In this document: piece by piece, positions 8,263 through 19,000 of the stretch
Layout of the letters: every line of letters starts with the position of its first letter
Numbering within the stretch: position 1 is the first letter of the stretch
Origin: Carnegiea gigantea
Lineage: Eukaryota; Streptophyta; Magnoliopsida; Caryophyllales; Cactaceae
Direction of reading: 5' to 3'
Assembly: GCA_029747015.1 (NCBI GenBank)
Contig: JAKOGI010000416.1
Span: 110,001-174,000 of the forward strand
Length of the DNA: 64,000 nt
Program-made: the position numbers and the translations under genes
Notes under the pieces: generated by a model
The model's input: the letters and a program-made list of their open reading frames with translations, nothing else
Told to the model about the DNA's origin: nothing
Database searches by the model: none

Positions 8263-8691
8263 ATGAACCCCTTTAGCCCTGAACTACTACACGCCAAAGC
8301 TATAGTTAAAAATGCTCTAGAACGATGCCTTCTAGAGAAGGAGAACAGTGAGTTTATTATTCAGGTCAAAGAGACCTTGATTAACATTAGCAGAAGAGGA
8401 CTAGAACGATTAGGTAATGACTTTTTCGATAATCCTCTAGTACTCGCTGATGGCGAGATAATTATTCCTAGCCCAAGGAGTATTCTTGAAAATGATAATC
8501 TTTATCATCTTAATGTTATCCAACGCCAAAAGGCTATTCTTGAGGGCATTAATGAAGCCTTACTTTCATTAGACACTTGTCTCAGACGTCATAATCAAAA
8601 TTATGACTATAGATATCAAGAGTTCCTTAAAAGGAGAAGGACCAATAGGTCTAAAAATAATTCCGCACCCAGTTGTAGCTATGCTCAATAA
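8263..8691 (+). CDS. Viral ORF1, 142-aa protein of unknown function, copy 2
   Basis: Same length and frame as in copies 1 and 3. It differs from copy 1 at scattered residues (for example ELLHAKA against EQLYAKA, and GND against SDD). Copies 2 and 3 differ from each other only at about one residue here (EALL/EVLL). No recognisable domain; basic C-terminal tail. It overlaps ORF2 by 89 nt. Confidence 0.7.
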   Translation: MNPFSPELLHAKAIVKNALERCLLEKENSEFIIQVKETLINISRRGLERLGNDFFDNPLVLADGEIIIPSPRSILENDNLYHLNVIQRQKAILEGINEALLSLDTCLRRHNQNYDYRYQEFLKRRRTNRSKNNSAPSCSYAQ

Positions 8692-8917
8692 CTGGAAAAA
8701 GAAGCTGTCGAAATGGTATCAGAGCATACCGCAGAAATGGTATCAGAGCCATTCTTCATGTCTCAGACCCAGAGACCAAACAAATTGTCTTAAAACTAAA
8801 GATAAAAGATGGATTCATATCTGTCAACAGGCTGAACTTGCCAATAATCAATGGTATGTACAACCTGACCTAGCAAGCCCTGCTAGAGATTCCTTATCAG
8901 GATTAAGTGATGGATAA
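8603..8917 (+). CDS. Viral ORF2, 104-aa protein of unknown function, copy 2
   Basis: ATG at 8603; ends in the ATGGATAA overlap with the coat ORF. The duplicated KWYQS block is present, as in copy 1. Function unknown. Confidence 0.6.
   Translation: MTIDIKSSLKGEGPIGLKIIPHPVVAMLNNWKKKLSKWYQSIPQKWYQSHSSCLRPRDQTNCLKTKDKRWIHICQQAELANNQWYVQPDLASPARDSLSGLSDG
8738..8750 (+). promoter_or_regulatory. tRNA-Met(i) primer-binding site, copy 2 (duplicated)
   Basis: TGGTATCAGAGCC, with an upstream duplicate TGGTATCAGAGC at 8714-8725. In this copy the upstream duplicate matches the tRNA one base further than in copy 1. Confidence 0.9.
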
Positions 8918-10562
8918 AGCTGGTAGCAGTTCATCAACTCCATATAAGGAATTGTGGAAGTCCAACTTACAGGGACAAACAATAGATACAAAGTTAAATA
9001 GTATCTATGAGGGATTAGGAGAAATCCAGAAATTAATTCTGCATACTCCTAAGTCAGAATCTGAACCTCAAATTGTTCGCAGAAGAGTTAGATTTAACCC
9101 TTCTATCGACCCTACCAAACCAGGGTATCCTTCGATTTCGAACATGGTTCGAACGTTTATTTCCTTAGAAGAATTAGAGCAAGAATATGCTCAAGCTAAT
9201 TCGGATGAGGAAGACGAGATCCTAGATAAGATCAATGAACTCCAATTACAATGTAATATGGAGGCTACAGGTGAAGCATCAACAAGTCACCCTATGATTG
9301 TACCAGACTCAACGCAGTCTAGTGGTCAAAGTGGTCCAAGTGGTCCAGAGGTAAGACCCGAGAGTCAGACTAATCTTGATAGTCACATAGGAAGTGATGA
9401 CGAAGAGGAAGCACAACGCTACCGATATCGTCACCCTTCGTCTAGACAAAGACGAGTGGGAAGACCTCATCTATTCCCTCACCCAGGCCATGCTTACCCT
9501 TTGAGTAATGCAGGCGCTACCTTAAACATTGACTGTGTTACAAATACAGACGAAGTTATCAAAGAATGGGTAAAAGCCTTACTCATTTATTCTGGTGTTA
9601 CCAGAACAGATGGTGATGAATTAAAAATTTTCATCCCTTTAACTTTAAGTGGGAAAGTATCTGACTGGTTTACTGCCTTACCTGAAGAAACCAAGGTAAG
9701 ATATTTAGGTGGAACAACCACTAATGACAATAAAACAATCATTAATACGATTGAGAACGAAATTCGAAGAGAATTTTTGGGAGAAGATTATTCTCAGTAT
9801 CGTTTAAGAGAAAAACGATTAAAAAGGCAAAAATACCTCACGATGCTTTATAATTTACAGATATGCGACATCAATTATTTTGATGCCTATGTTTGTGAAT
9901 TTGAAAAGTACTATTACAAAGCTGAAATATCTTCAGCAGCCTCTAATTCGTTAAATTTCCATAACGATATGTTTTTTACTAAATTACCATTCCCATGGAG
10001 TGATTTAATATTTAGTAAATGGAAGGCCGCAGAACGACCTGAAAGAACTGACACATTAGGTGCCAGAATTGAGTTTGCTAGAGTAACACTAGCAGATGAA
10101 TGTGAAAAAGCCTATAAAAGAAAGAGGCTTCAAAAGGATCAAAAGAAGCTGAAATGTAAAGATCAGCTCTATTATCCTAGTAAGTTTGGTTGTCAATTAG
10201 ACAAATCTACTAAACAGAAAAAGAAGTTTAAGGCCAAAAAGAAACTTGGTAAACGTGTCAAGAAGCACCCTAAACCTTTCAAGAAGAAAAGAAAATTCTT
10301 TAAAAAGAAACAAAAGAAAAAAGAAGACAAGAGTTCTTCTAAGCAGATCCAAAAACAGGATTGTAAATGTTGGAACTGCAATGAAAAGGGACATTATGCA
10401 AATGAATGCCCCAAGAAAATTAACTTTGCAGGTGTTTGCTCTAATGAGTTATTTGAGCAATTTGCAGGCTACGAAGAAGTAGCATTTTCAGACATAACGT
10501 CTGAAGACGAGATCCTCGTCTTAACATATTTATCCAGCAGCTCAGACGATGAGTCAGACTGA
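8910..10562 (+). CDS. Viral coat protein (Gag-like, CCHC), copy 2
   Basis: Intact, 550 residues from ATG 8910. The N-terminal ~175 residues are acidic and Ser-rich (EEDE, SDDEEEAQ). A central capsid-like region follows (EWVKALLIYSGV, LSGKVSDWFTALP, with conserved W and L spacing as in retroelement capsids). Next comes a lysine-rich segment at about 435-475 that could act in nuclear import or RNA binding. The zinc knuckle is CX2CX4HX4C with C487, C490, H495 and C500. An acidic, serine-rich tail follows. The order of acidic arm, capsid, basic stretch and knuckle is that of caulimovirid coat proteins. The stop overlaps the movement-protein ATG by 14 nt. Confidence 0.93.
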   Translation: MDKAGSSSSTPYKELWKSNLQGQTIDTKLNSIYEGLGEIQKLILHTPKSESEPQIVRRRVRFNPSIDPTKPGYPSISNMVRTFISLEELEQEYAQANSDEEDEILDKINELQLQCNMEATGEASTSHPMIVPDSTQSSGQSGPSGPEVRPESQTNLDSHIGSDDEEEAQRYRYRHPSSRQRRVGRPHLFPHPGHAYPLSNAGATLNIDCVTNTDEVIKEWVKALLIYSGVTRTDGDELKIFIPLTLSGKVSDWFTALPEETKVRYLGGTTTNDNKTIINTIENEIRREFLGEDYSQYRLREKRLKRQKYLTMLYNLQICDINYFDAYVCEFEKYYYKAEISSAASNSLNFHNDMFFTKLPFPWSDLIFSKWKAAERPERTDTLGARIEFARVTLADECEKAYKRKRLQKDQKKLKCKDQLYYPSKFGCQLDKSTKQKKKFKAKKKLGKRVKKHPKPFKKKRKFFKKKQKKKEDKSSSKQIQKQDCKCWNCNEKGHYANECPKKINFAGVCSNELFEQFAGYEEVAFSDITSEDEILVLTYLSSSSDDESD

Positions 10563-11735
10563 AGAGCATTCACAACAAGAGGAAGGTGAATCCTCAGGTA
10601 CGTATTCAAATGAGATACTTTTCGATAAAAAGAAGTATCAAAAGATTTTATCTAAAAACCTCAAGATAAATGAGCACGAAGGTTTTAAACGAACCTTATT
10701 ACACATTTTCCGTAGAAAGAATATTCAGTACTTTGGTACTAATATTCAGGAAATCCCTATTAGCAGCAATATAGCTGAAGGACAAGTAGAATTGCCCTTA
10801 GTAACCATCGAACAGATTAGACAAAAAATCAGGAAAATCCCTGAAAAGGACCGAACTAAGATCGGTTATATCCATTTTGGTGCAGTAAGAATTCATTTGA
10901 AAGCCACCTTTCAAAAGGGATTAGACACCCCTATAATTCTTACATTAATGCATAATCGCATTGCAAATCGATCAGAAGCCATAATAGGCATTCTGAAGGG
11001 AAACTTGGTGTACCAAAACCTTAGTTTCACCACATACCCAGGGTATAGCATACCCATTAGGGATTTAGACACTAACCGTGCCCTAAATCTCTGTTATCAC
11101 TTTCAAAGGTCAGACTTATTAGAAAGTCTACACCATTCACCATTTACCATCTATACCATGGTAAGTTACATGCTAAGTAACACTCATATTATTGACCAAT
11201 TTCTCCAAAAAGACGAAATTGAGTTAGATGATATCTTTTCTGATATCTGTGAAGTCCAAGAGATTTCTAGACCTAAATTGCAGCCAATCAACGAATGGCA
11301 AATTGATATTAAACAGAAACCACTGTTTAATAGATGCAATAGTATGCAAGGTAGATACTCCGTAGACGGTAGTATTCTACGCAGCTACCCCCTTGAGCGA
11401 TTGCCAAATCCAAAATGGCTAATTTCCAAATTGTGAGTAAGATTTACATCACACAATGGAAAGACGGATTAATTTGGATTAATCCTGCCATCCAGCATAA
11501 CTACGCTAGTCCTGAGATTTATTCTCAAATGCAAGAACATAAACTAACTTATGTTCCTGTACTCTTTGAATCCGTTGAACGGATTATTCATCTGGAAAAT
11601 CAAGCTTTCAACACTAAAGCTGATTTGCTCCTAGGAATGCGTTTCTTATCAGAAACCATTTATTCCATAACTGAGCATTTTATGACCATTAAGCTCAATG
11701 GTATAATTGTTCATGCCAGTAAAGTCCATGAATAA
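10549..11735 (+). pseudogene. Viral movement protein, copy 2 (frameshift)
   Basis: The frame is open from ATG 10549 for about 290 residues. It then shifts because one T is missing at about 11415 compared with copies 1 and 3, and ends at 11436. The remaining ~100 codons continue in another frame to TAA 11735. The N-terminal core of the 30K fold is therefore kept and the C-terminal part is lost. Confidence 0.9.
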
Positions 11736-13728
11736 GGTGCCATATATTAAGGTACAATTAGTTTACAGGTTTCATCAACCTGAATGGTTTCACGCCATGA
11801 TAGACACAGGATCAGATGTCACAATGGCATCCGCCAATTCTTATCCAGAACGATACTGGAAAGACTTGCATAAACCCCTACAGGTGGTTGTAGCATCTGG
11901 ACAGGTTACTAAACTCACCAAAGCCGTTTTTGGTCAGTTTATAGCTATCCAAGATAGCACAGAAAACCAGTTCAAGGTATTACCACTACCTACTGTAGTA
12001 ATACAAGCACCTAAAGATGCTACCTATAACCTCCTCTTAGGAGTTGACTTTCTTAATAGATTCAAGGAATATAGCTGTGACCACTCACACATTAGTTTCC
12101 TCACCCCATGTGGACATTGGATTAAGTCCCAGCTAATAGCCCATCCTCAGTATCGAGGAACTATCTCATTTCAACCACGCAGCCAGCATGGTGGAGAGCC
12201 TAGGCCCAAAAATATAAACCGGCCCAAAAACCTTACAAAAAGGCCCAAAGACCATTCTAAGGTCAAAGCCCAATTGCTAAATGCTCTATCAAACACCCAA
12301 AGAGCATTAGAATTTCGGCTAGAGAACGAAGTAAAAACACTTCTACAAGCCCATTTCGATGACAACCCATTGAAATATTGGGACAAGGATAAGTCTTATG
12401 CAGACATCCAACTCAAAGAGGCCAACTCAATTGTACGAGTTAAGCCCATGAGATATAGTCAGGCAGATGAACTCGAGTTCAAAGTCCAACTCAAAGAACT
12501 CGAAGAAAAGCAATTAGCTTTCAAAAGCACTGAGGATAACAAAAGTCCTCATAGTAGTCCAGCATTCATGGTAAACAACCACTCTGAACAAAAGAGAGGT
12601 AAGCCAAGAATGGTGATTAACTACAAAAGGCTAAACGAATTAACCGTCTTTGATGGTTATTTCCTTCCTAATAAGGAATTGCTTATCAACAAAACCCTTA
12701 ACAAAAAGTGGTTTTCCAAATTTGACTGCAAGTCAGGATTTTATCAGATCAAACTAAAAGAATCTGCTAAGCCCTTAACTGCATTCAGCACACCTCAGGG
12801 GCAATACATTTGGAATGTAATGCCTATGGGACTAAAAAACGCCCCACAGATCTTTCAAAGAAGAATGGATAATATCTTCAATGAATATTCAGACTTTTGT
12901 CTAGTTTATGTTGATGATATCTTGATCTTTTCTTCTAATATTGCAGATCATGCAACTCATCTCATGAAATTCATTGAGAAAAGCCGTAATCACGGATTAA
13001 TACTATCAGCTAAAAAAGCTGAGATTGCAAAAGAACAAATCGAGTTTTTAGGTCTAAAGATCGACCATAAGGGTATAGAAATGCAACCCCACATATGTGA
13101 AAAAGTTGCTAATTTCCCTGATAAACTCTGCGACCGAAAACAGGTTGAACGTTTCTTAGGATGTATCAATTACGTCAGTGACTTTGTGCCTAACCTAGCA
13201 TGGCTAAGAGGTCCACTTCAAGATCTTCTTAAGAAAAGATTAAATTTACAATGGCAAGACTACCACACCCATCTTGTCCAACAACTCAAAAGGATGTGTA
13301 GTCAATTACCTAGATTGGCCATCCCTGAACCAGGTGATCAACTAATAGTTGAAACAGATGCCTCAGACCTTTACTGGGGAGGAGTCCTTAAAGCCAGAAA
13401 GGCTGATGACAAAGAACATGTTTGCAGGTATGCTAACGGATGTTTTAAGCCAGCTGAGATTAATTATCACAGCAATGAAAAGGAATTACTCGCCTTAAAA
13501 CGGAGTTTTGCTAAATTCCATTTCTTTATTTTACCTGTAAAGTTCTTAGTCAGAACTGATAACACTAATGTAAAAGCTTACATTTTTAATAAGCTCCCCT
13601 GTACCCCTGAGTACAAGAGACGCCATAGATGGCAACAATATTTTCAGGAATATCAATTCGATATTGAACATATAAAAGGTAAGAATAACTATCTTGCTGA
13701 TTTTCTTAGCAGGGAAGCCAATGGTTGA
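11728..13728 (+). CDS. Viral protease-reverse transcriptase-RNase H polyprotein, copy 2
   Basis: Open for 666 codons from ATG 11728, with the same protease (DTGSD), RT (YVDD) and RNase H (DASDLYWGG) motifs as copy 1. Only a few amino-acid differences from copy 1 are visible, such as KK/KR, PIK/PVK and NNH/NNY. That points to very recent divergence or to homogenisation between copies. Confidence 0.96.
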   Translation: MNKVPYIKVQLVYRFHQPEWFHAMIDTGSDVTMASANSYPERYWKDLHKPLQVVVASGQVTKLTKAVFGQFIAIQDSTENQFKVLPLPTVVIQAPKDATYNLLLGVDFLNRFKEYSCDHSHISFLTPCGHWIKSQLIAHPQYRGTISFQPRSQHGGEPRPKNINRPKNLTKRPKDHSKVKAQLLNALSNTQRALEFRLENEVKTLLQAHFDDNPLKYWDKDKSYADIQLKEANSIVRVKPMRYSQADELEFKVQLKELEEKQLAFKSTEDNKSPHSSPAFMVNNHSEQKRGKPRMVINYKRLNELTVFDGYFLPNKELLINKTLNKKWFSKFDCKSGFYQIKLKESAKPLTAFSTPQGQYIWNVMPMGLKNAPQIFQRRMDNIFNEYSDFCLVYVDDILIFSSNIADHATHLMKFIEKSRNHGLILSAKKAEIAKEQIEFLGLKIDHKGIEMQPHICEKVANFPDKLCDRKQVERFLGCINYVSDFVPNLAWLRGPLQDLLKKRLNLQWQDYHTHLVQQLKRMCSQLPRLAIPEPGDQLIVETDASDLYWGGVLKARKADDKEHVCRYANGCFKPAEINYHSNEKELLALKRSFAKFHFFILPVKFLVRTDNTNVKAYIFNKLPCTPEYKRRHRWQQYFQEYQFDIEHIKGKNNYLADFLSREANG

Positions 13729-14839
13729 AGAAGAGACATCTTCAGCAGACGCCAGATCCTTATTGGAAATGGCCATCCACGAATTATGTGTCGCTCATGA
13801 ACGAATGACACAAATCCAGAAGGAAATTGAAGAGGAAATTAATCCTCGTATCATCCAGGCCTTATCCAGCCTCGATGAAGTAATGGCGTTACAAGCCATT
13901 GACTTATCTGATGAAATACATCAGGCCTTTCTTGGAGCATGTAAACGTGCCCAGAGAGGAAAAGGACTCGTGTCCGATAGTCTCCAAGAAGGAGAGGGAC
14001 TTTTGTCCACACAAGAACTCCTTAAGCCTACTTTCAAAACGAAAGGAAAGGTTCAAGAATGTTCTACCTCCTCAGAAACAGAGGAAGAAAATGACTTCAC
14101 AGTCATCATGCCTAAGGCACAAAGGCCTATATTAAATCAGGCTATATCCATGGAACAATACGTTTCATATTCAAAATGGGTTTATACAGCCCAGAGCACT
14201 AACAGTCAAGTAATTGACACTTCTGGAATTTATCCCAGAATTCATTTTCTTGCAGGAAGTCCTGCAGACGACGTTAGCAAAGCAGTAATGTTCGGTTTCT
14301 GTGCTAGCGTTACATGCAGCCCCGGAAACAGAGAAATTTTAGGACTACATAAGTCCATAATCGAAGCAGTCAAGAAGTTTCGAAAAAGCTCCAAATCAGA
14401 TTGGGTAGTATTAAAAATACTATCTGCCAGCCCAGAGGTTCTACCCACTCCAGCTCCAGGATGGTTAATCGTTCAACTCTGCACTCCAAACAGAGCCAAT
14501 TTGAAGTTCAAAAAGAACAAAGTTCTCGAACAACCAGAAGTTCACGAAGAATGGATCTGTCACCGCAGAGCCATGGGTTTCACTGTAATTTTTAACAAGT
14601 TACAAGCCCTTCGAGAATCTAACAAAGGATTTATGTACAATTCACCCAGCAACATCTACATCTATGCTGAAGGAAATTGTAGCCCAAGGTATGATGCCCT
14701 TAACAAGATTAGTTCAGGGATAAGCCTTATCTACAGCTGTCGTATACCAGGCAGTCACTCTACACGTAGTTATCTCTGTGGATTCCTTCATCAAGAAAGA
14801 ACAACAGGATGCTGCATTTGTTCATTAAGGATTGGTTAA
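13721..14839 (+). CDS. Viral transactivator/viroplasmin-like protein (TAV), copy 2
   Basis: Open for 372 residues from ATG 13721. It is almost identical to copy 1 (for example MTQ/MTR, YNSP/YNAP and CSLRIG/CPLRIG). The ATGGTTGA overlap with the polymerase stop is conserved. Confidence 0.88.
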   Translation: MVEEETSSADARSLLEMAIHELCVAHERMTQIQKEIEEEINPRIIQALSSLDEVMALQAIDLSDEIHQAFLGACKRAQRGKGLVSDSLQEGEGLLSTQELLKPTFKTKGKVQECSTSSETEEENDFTVIMPKAQRPILNQAISMEQYVSYSKWVYTAQSTNSQVIDTSGIYPRIHFLAGSPADDVSKAVMFGFCASVTCSPGNREILGLHKSIIEAVKKFRKSSKSDWVVLKILSASPEVLPTPAPGWLIVQLCTPNRANLKFKKNKVLEQPEVHEEWICHRRAMGFTVIFNKLQALRESNKGFMYNSPSNIYIYAEGNCSPRYDALNKISSGISLIYSCRIPGSHSTRSYLCGFLHQERTTGCCICSLRIG

Positions 14840-15550
14840 AGGAAGCGTGTTGGACCCAGTAAAAGGGACAGCCACTATCTGCTAAAAGAAAAGGCAGACG
14901 CTGCAGAAAAAGCAAAGATTCCCAAAGGACAATCATAATGGTTGCCAGCTAAAGCAAACGCACTAAGAAAAGCAAGCAACACGTTTTCAAAAGATGCTGT
15001 ACGAAAAGCAAACGCACTCAGCAAAAGCAAAAAGCAAGCAACGCATGCTGTACGAAAAGCAGCTATTGTCTACAGTAAAAGTAGATTCTCTATTTATTTT
15101 ACTTTTGCTAATTGTACTATTGTCGGTTCAGCTCTTCTATATAAAGGAGCAACCCCTCATTTGTAGAGATCAGCAAAAAAAACGGAGAGAGCATCTCTAT
15201 CTAAAGTTTCTAGAGAGAGGATGAAGGTCGAGTGACTACTCCTTTAGGGAGTAGAGTATGTAAACAAAATTAGTGTATAATTATTAGTATTATCAATAAA
15301 AGTAGTTTTTATACATCTTGGTGTACAATATTATTTGGTTTGAGAAGAGGGTCTGGAGTACCTTTGGAATAGCCAGAGAAGTAGCCATAAGACAGGTGGT
15401 CGCCGGCGAAAGAGGCTGAGGTCCAGCAAGGTATTGACCTTATCTCTAACCAATTATGTTCTATGTCAAGATGCATTTTTACTACTTAGTTTGATAAGAC
15501 TAATAATTATCATTAATTTGTTTATATGCTTGAAACCTATTTTAGTTAAG
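14840..15550 (+). promoter_or_regulatory. Viral control region and leader, copy 3
   Basis: Nearly identical to that of copy 2: duplicated A-rich block 14951-15062, TATA box TATATAAA 15138-15145, MKVE uORF 15221-15235, hairpin 15236-15254 and AATAAA 15295-15300. The short A-run after the TATA box differs (CAGCAAAAAAAACGG). Confidence 0.82.
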
Positions 15551-15979
15551 ATGAACCCCTTTAGCCCTGAACTACTACACGCCAAAGCTATAGTTAAAAA
15601 TGCTCTAGAACGATGCCTTCTAGAGAAGGAGAACAGTGAGTTTATTATTCAGGTCAAAGAGACCTTGATTAACATTAGCAGAAGAGGACTAGAACGATTA
15701 GGTAATGACTTTTTCGATAATCCTCTAGTACTCGCTGATGGCGAGATAATTATTCCTAGCCCAAGGAGTATTCTTGAAAATGATAATCTTTATCATCTTA
15801 ATGTTATCCAACGCCAAAAGGCTATTCTTGAGGGCATTAATGAAGTCTTACTTTCATTAGACACTTGTCTCAGACGTCATAATCAAAATTATGACTATAG
15901 ATATCAAGAGTTCCTTAAAAGGAGAAGGACCAATAGGTCTAAAAATAATTCCGCACCCAGTTGTAGCTATGCTCAATAA
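15551..15979 (+). CDS. Viral ORF1, 142-aa protein of unknown function, copy 3
   Basis: Open and full length, almost identical to copy 2. Unknown function. It overlaps ORF2 (ATG 15891) in the +1 frame. Confidence 0.7.
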   Translation: MNPFSPELLHAKAIVKNALERCLLEKENSEFIIQVKETLINISRRGLERLGNDFFDNPLVLADGEIIIPSPRSILENDNLYHLNVIQRQKAILEGINEVLLSLDTCLRRHNQNYDYRYQEFLKRRRTNRSKNNSAPSCSYAQ

Positions 15980-16181
15980 CTGGAAAAAGAAGCTGTCAAA
16001 ATGGTATCAGAGCCATTCTTCATGTCTTAGACCCAGAGACCAAACAAATTGTCTTAAAACTAAAGATAAAAGATGGATTCATATCTGTCAACAGGCTGAA
16101 CTTGCCAATAATCAATGGTATGTACAACCTGACCTAGCAAGCCCTGCTAGAGATTCCTTATCAGGATTAAGTGATGGATAA
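15891..16181 (+). CDS. Viral ORF2, 96-aa form, copy 3
   Basis: This copy has a single primer-binding-site unit, so the protein is 8 residues shorter but stays in frame. Whether 96 aa is the ancestral form or a deletion cannot be decided from the window. It ends in the ATGGATAA overlap with the coat ORF. Confidence 0.6.
   Translation: MTIDIKSSLKGEGPIGLKIIPHPVVAMLNNWKKKLSKWYQSHSSCLRPRDQTNCLKTKDKRWIHICQQAELANNQWYVQPDLASPARDSLSGLSDG
16002..16014 (+). promoter_or_regulatory. tRNA-Met(i) primer-binding site, copy 3 (single)
   Basis: A single TGGTATCAGAGCC. The 24-bp duplication found in copies 1 and 2 is absent. Confidence 0.9.
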
Positions 16182-17826
16182 AGCTGGTAGCAGTTCATCA
16201 ACTCCATATAAGGAATTGTGGAAGTCCAACTTACAGGGACAAACAATAGATACAAAGTTAAATAGTATCTATGAGGGATTAGGAGAAATCCAGAAATTAA
16301 TTCTGCATACTCCTAAGTCAGAATCTGAACCTCAAATTGTTCGCAGAAGAGTTAGATTTAACCCTTCTATCGACCCTACCAAACCAGGGTATCCTTCGAT
16401 TTCGAACATGGTTCGAACGTTTATTTCCTTAGAAGAATTAGAGCAAGAATATGCTCAAGCTAATTCGGATGAGGAAGACGAGATCCTAGATAAGATCAAT
16501 GAACTCCAATTACAATGTAATATGGAGGCTACAGGTGAAGCATCAACAAGTCACCCTATGATTGTACCAGACTCAACGCAGTCTAGTGGTCAAAGTGGTC
16601 CAAGTGGTCCAGAGGTAAGACCCGAGAGTCAGACTAATCTTGATAGTCACATAGGGAGTGATGACGAAGAGGAAGCACAACGCTACCGATATCGTCACCC
16701 TTCGTCTAGACAAAGACGAGTGGGAAGACCTCATCTATTCCCTCACCCAGGCCATGCCTACCCTTTGAGTAATGCAGGCGCTACCTTAAACATTGACTGT
16801 GTTACAAATACAGACGAAGTTATCAAAGAATGGGTAAAAGCCTTACTCATTTATTCTGGTGTTACCAGAACAGATGGTGATGAATTAAAAATTTTCATCC
16901 CTTTAACTTTAAGTGGGAAAGTATCTGACTGGTTTACTGCCTTACCTGAAGAAACTAAGGTAAGATATTTAGGTGGAACAACCACTAATGACAATAAAAC
17001 AATCATTAATACGATTGAGAACGAAATTCGAAGAGAATTTTTGGGAGAAGATTATCCTCAGTATCGTTTAAGAGAAAAACGATTAAAAAGGCAAAAATAC
17101 CTCACGATGCTTTATAATTTACAGATATGCGACATCAATTATTTTGATGCCTATGTTTGTGAATTTGAAAAGTATTATTACAGAGCTGAAATATCCTCAG
17201 CAGCCTCTAATTCGTTAAATTTCCATAACGATATGTTTTTTACTAAATTACCATTCCCATGGAGTGATTTAATATTTAGTAAATGGAAGGCCGCAGAACG
17301 ACCTGAAAGAACTGACACATTAGGTGCCAGAATTGAATTTGCTAGAGTAACACTAGCAGATGAATGTGAAAAAGCCTATAAAAGAAAGAGGCTTCAAAAG
17401 GATCAAAAGAAGCTGAAATGTAAAGATCAGCTCTATTATCTTAGTAAGTTTGGTTGTCAATTAGACAAATCTACTAAACAGAAAAAGAAGTTTAAGGCCA
17501 AAAAGAAACTTGGTAAACGTGTCAAGAAGCACCCTAAACCTTTCAAGAAGAAAAGAAAATTCTTTAAAAAGAAACAAAAGAAAAAAGAAGACAAGAGTTC
17601 TTCTAAGCAGATCAAAAAACAGGATTGTAAATGTTGGAACTGCAATGAAAAGGGACATTATGCAAATGAATGCCCCAAGAAAATTAACTTTGCAGGTGTT
17701 TGCTCTAATGAGTTATTTGAGCAATTTGCAGGCTACAAAGAAGTAGCATTTTCAGACATAACGTCTGACGACGAGATCCTCGTCTTAACATATTTATCCA
17801 GCAGCTCAGACGATGAGTCAGACTGA
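16174..17826 (+). CDS. Viral coat protein (Gag-like, CCHC), copy 3
   Basis: Intact, 550 residues, with the same domain order as copy 2 and a complete CCHC knuckle. A few substitutions are visible (YPQY for YSQY, YYRAE for YYKAE, QIKKQ for QIQKQ). Confidence 0.93.
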   Translation: MDKAGSSSSTPYKELWKSNLQGQTIDTKLNSIYEGLGEIQKLILHTPKSESEPQIVRRRVRFNPSIDPTKPGYPSISNMVRTFISLEELEQEYAQANSDEEDEILDKINELQLQCNMEATGEASTSHPMIVPDSTQSSGQSGPSGPEVRPESQTNLDSHIGSDDEEEAQRYRYRHPSSRQRRVGRPHLFPHPGHAYPLSNAGATLNIDCVTNTDEVIKEWVKALLIYSGVTRTDGDELKIFIPLTLSGKVSDWFTALPEETKVRYLGGTTTNDNKTIINTIENEIRREFLGEDYPQYRLREKRLKRQKYLTMLYNLQICDINYFDAYVCEFEKYYYRAEISSAASNSLNFHNDMFFTKLPFPWSDLIFSKWKAAERPERTDTLGARIEFARVTLADECEKAYKRKRLQKDQKKLKCKDQLYYLSKFGCQLDKSTKQKKKFKAKKKLGKRVKKHPKPFKKKRKFFKKKQKKKEDKSSSKQIKKQDCKCWNCNEKGHYANECPKKINFAGVCSNELFEQFAGYKEVAFSDITSDDEILVLTYLSSSSDDESD

Positions 17827-19000
17827 AGAGCATTCACAACAAGAGGAAGGTGAATCCTCAGGTACGTATTCAAATGAGATACTTTTCGATAAAAAGAAGT
17901 ATCAAAAGATTTTATCTAAAAACCTCCAGATAAATGAGCACGAAGGTTTTAAACGAACCTTATTACACATTTTCCGTAGAAAGAATATTCAGTACTTTGG
18001 TACTAATATTCAGGAAATCCCTATTAGCAGCAATATAGCTGAAGGACAAGTAGAATTGCCCTTAGTGACCATCGAACAGATTAGACAAAAAATCAGGAAA
18101 ATCCCTGAAAAAGACCGAACTAAGATCGGTTATATCCATTTTGGTGCAGTAAGAATTCATTTGAAAGCCACCTTTCAAAAGGGATTAGACACCCCTATAA
18201 TTCTTACATTAATGCATAGTCGCATTGCAAATCGGTCAGAAGCCATAATAGGCATTCTGAAGGGAAACTTGGTGTACCAAAACCTTAGTTTCACCACATA
18301 CCCAGGGTATAGCATACCCATTAGGGATTTAGACACTAACCGTGCCCTAAATCTCTGTTATCACTTTCAAAGGTCAGACTTATTAGAAAGTCTACACCAT
18401 TCACCATTTACCATCTATACCATGGTAAGTTACATGCTAAGTAACACTCATGTTATTGACCAATTTCTCCAAAAAGACGAAATTGAGTTAGATGATATCT
18501 TTTCCAATATCTGTGAAGTCCAAGAGATTTCTAGACCTAAGTTGCAGCCAATCAAAGAGTGGCAGATTGATATTAAACAGAAACCACTGTTTAATAGATG
18601 CAACAGTATGCAAGGTAGATACTCCGTAGAAGGTAGTATTCTACGAAGCTACCCCCTTGAGCGATTGCCAAATCCAAAATTGGCTAATTTCCAAATTGTG
18701 AGTAAGATTTACATCACACAATGGAAAGACGGATTAATTTGGATTAATCCTGCCATCCAGCATAACTACGCTAGCCCTGAGATTTATTCTCAAATGCAAG
18801 AACATAAACTAACTTATGTTCCTGTACTCTTTGAATCCGTTGAACGAATTATTCATCTGGAAAATCAAGCTTTCAACACTAAAGCTGATTTGCTCCTAGG
18901 AATGCGTTTCTTATCAGAAACCATTTATTCCATAACTGAGCATTTTATGACCATTAAGCTCAATGGTATAATTGTTCATGCCAGTAAAGTCCATGAATAA
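17813..19000 (+). CDS. Viral movement protein (30K superfamily), copy 3, the only intact copy
   Basis: Open for 395 residues. The segment from about residue 85 to 230 (LVTIEQIRQKI, YIHFGAVRIHLKATF, KGLDTPIILTLMHSRI, LVYQNLSFTTYPGYS) resembles the core of caulimovirid movement proteins. By family knowledge it acts at plasmodesmata. The start overlaps the coat ORF end and the stop overlaps the polymerase ATG. In copies 1 and 2 the same ORF is frameshifted at two different places. Confidence 0.9.
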   Translation: MSQTEEHSQQEEGESSGTYSNEILFDKKKYQKILSKNLQINEHEGFKRTLLHIFRRKNIQYFGTNIQEIPISSNIAEGQVELPLVTIEQIRQKIRKIPEKDRTKIGYIHFGAVRIHLKATFQKGLDTPIILTLMHSRIANRSEAIIGILKGNLVYQNLSFTTYPGYSIPIRDLDTNRALNLCYHFQRSDLLESLHHSPFTIYTMVSYMLSNTHVIDQFLQKDEIELDDIFSNICEVQEISRPKLQPIKEWQIDIKQKPLFNRCNSMQGRYSVEGSILRSYPLERLPNPKLANFQIVSKIYITQWKDGLIWINPAIQHNYASPEIYSQMQEHKLTYVPVLFESVERIIHLENQAFNTKADLLLGMRFLSETIYSITEHFMTIKLNGIIVHASKVHE